From: Pseudomonadales bacterium
GTDB taxonomy: Bacteria > Pseudomonadota > Gammaproteobacteria > Pseudomonadales > Pseudohongiellaceae
Assembly (NCBI GenBank): GCA_031277435.1
Contig: JAITMI010000085.1
Location: forward strand, 1-6,077
Direction of reading: 5' to 3'
DNA length: 6,077 bases
Shown: in pieces, positions 5,599-6,077 of the stretch
How positions within the stretch are numbered: the stretch's first letter is position 1
Layout of the letters: every line of letters begins with the position of its first letter
Position numbers and translations under genes: made by a program
The notes under the pieces: generated by a model
Told to the model about the DNA's origin: nothing
The model's input: the letters and a program-made list of their open reading frames with translations, nothing else
Databases searched by the model: none

Positions 5599-5931
5599 TC
5601 AATCCGCCCGGCGGACGCGGCCGGTATTGGCGTCAACCAATACGTTGAACACATTGCCGCCTTGGTCCATGCGCAAAATCCATTGCCCGTTTTCAAGACG
5701 GATGTTCAACACGCGGCTATTGGGGAAAGCCTCGCGCGCGCGGTCGGAAGCCTCGCGCCGCGAGACTCGCGCCTGCGCTTCGGCCTCGTCCGCGCTGGCC
5801 GCATTCGCGGCAAGGCCCGGCATCAAGCCTTGTGGACGCGGAAATTCGGCGGCCTGGCCCTCTGACGGGGGCGCGAGCGTCAGGCACGCCAAAAGCGCGA
5901 ACGCAGTGGAAAAACCTGCCGAAATTTTCAT
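5599..5931 (-). CDS. Exported PepSY-domain protein
   Basis: The product has 110 residues. It opens MKISAGFSTAFALLACLTLA, an export signal. It could be cleaved near GQAA (25-28), or, because of L-L-A-C at 13-16, be processed as a lipoprotein. After a Pro/Ala-rich linker a single PepSY domain spans about 57-107: VSRREASDRAREAFPNSRVL, then NGQWILRM, then GGNVFNVLVDANTGRV. PepSY domains are small modules of the cell envelope, often beside two-component genes, and are thought to modulate sensors or proteases. Here the gene immediately precedes the PhoP/PhoQ-like pair (6-base gap), so it likely tunes that pathway or is a co-regulated product of it. I chose ATG 5931 because it places Lys directly ahead of the hydrophobic core. 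In-frame alternatives are ATG 5946 and GTG 5964; none has a strong ribosome binding site. Confidence 0.82.
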   Translation of the reverse strand: MKISAGFSTAFALLACLTLAPPSEGQAAEFPRPQGLMPGLAANAASADEAEAQARVSRREASDRAREAFPNSRVLNIRLENGQWILRMDQGGNVFNVLVDANTGRVRRAD

Positions 5932-5979
5932 GGGGCTCGAAACCATTACTGGAGAAAAACTCACCGCGCGGCAAGCGTT

Positions 5980-6077
5980 TCAAAATACCGGTTCAACGTC
6001 TACGCGAACCCGCACGGTCGCGCCCGGATCATAGGGCATGCGCACCGTGCGCGATGTGCCATTGTAGCTATAGCGTA
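5980..6077 (-). CDS. C-terminus of a probable glycine-zipper 2TM outer-membrane protein
   Basis: The last 31 codons of a gene entering from the right edge end at TGA 5982..5980. The visible residues, RYSYNGTSRTVRMPYDP followed by GATVRVRVDVEPVF, give two beta strands around a M-P-Y-D-P-G turn. From memory this matches the C-terminal tail of glycine-zipper 2TM (17-kDa surface antigen-like) lipoproteins, which commonly end in Y-R-Y-x-G-x-x-x-x-x-x-M-x-x-D-P-G-x-x-x-x-V-R-V-x-V. Only the tail is present, so the family call is moderate. It lies 48 bases upstream of the PepSY gene, same strand, and could be in the same operon. Confidence 0.55.
   Translation of the reverse strand, partial: RYSYNGTSRTVRMPYDPGATVRVRVDVEPVF

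Noticed and set aside
5932..5964. Upstream starts for the PepSY protein at GTG 5964 or ATG 5946
   Set aside because: They add uncharged residues ahead of a signal peptide that already begins well with MK at 5931, and none has a better ribosome binding site. The choice is not fully certain.

Overview
The window looks like chromosomal DNA of a Gram-negative proteobacterium, probably a gammaproteobacterium. The evidence is a PhoP/PhoQ-type two-component pair, a YccF inner-membrane protein, Sec signal peptides of Gram-negative type and the tail of what looks like a glycine-zipper outer-membrane lipoprotein. The genus cannot be named from this sequence. GC content is moderate to high in the core genes and visibly lower in the left third (about 300-900) and in yccF.

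Left part (1-882, minus strand): an N-terminal fragment of a small protein resembling plasmid ParC-type partition-associated or antitoxin-like proteins runs off the left edge. A palindrome that could be an operator lies just ahead of its ribosome binding site. Upstream is a strong hairpin followed by a short T run on the minus strand, which probably ends transcription of the next gene, a complete DUF3806 protein (448-882).

Centre-left (1058-2733, plus strand): two genes with an ATGA overlap encode exported proteins. The first is a metallo-beta-lactamase-fold hydrolase with a full set of subclass-B3-like metal ligands. The second is a periplasmic TPR protein. Their transcription converges on yccF.

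Centre (2734-3542): yccF on the minus strand is followed by a 243-base spacer. The spacer holds a 110-base element bounded by 27-base imperfect inverted repeats, and a possible 39-residue small ORF overlaps it.

Right part (3543-6077, minus strand): a compact array reads from the right edge as glycine-zipper-like lipoprotein C-terminus (partial), PepSY protein, PhoP-like response regulator, PhoQ-like sensor kinase. The last three are separated by 6 bases and then overlap by 23 bases, so they are almost certainly one operon. The exported PepSY protein is a plausible accessory to envelope-stress or cation sensing by the kinase. The kinase sensor domain carries a short hexanucleotide repeat encoding alternating Leu-Asn/Ser.

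No rRNA, tRNA, CRISPR array or complete insertion sequence was seen. The most unusual elements are the inverted-repeat element at 3373-3482, the coupled MBL/TPR pair and the ParC/antitoxin-like gene with its palindrome.
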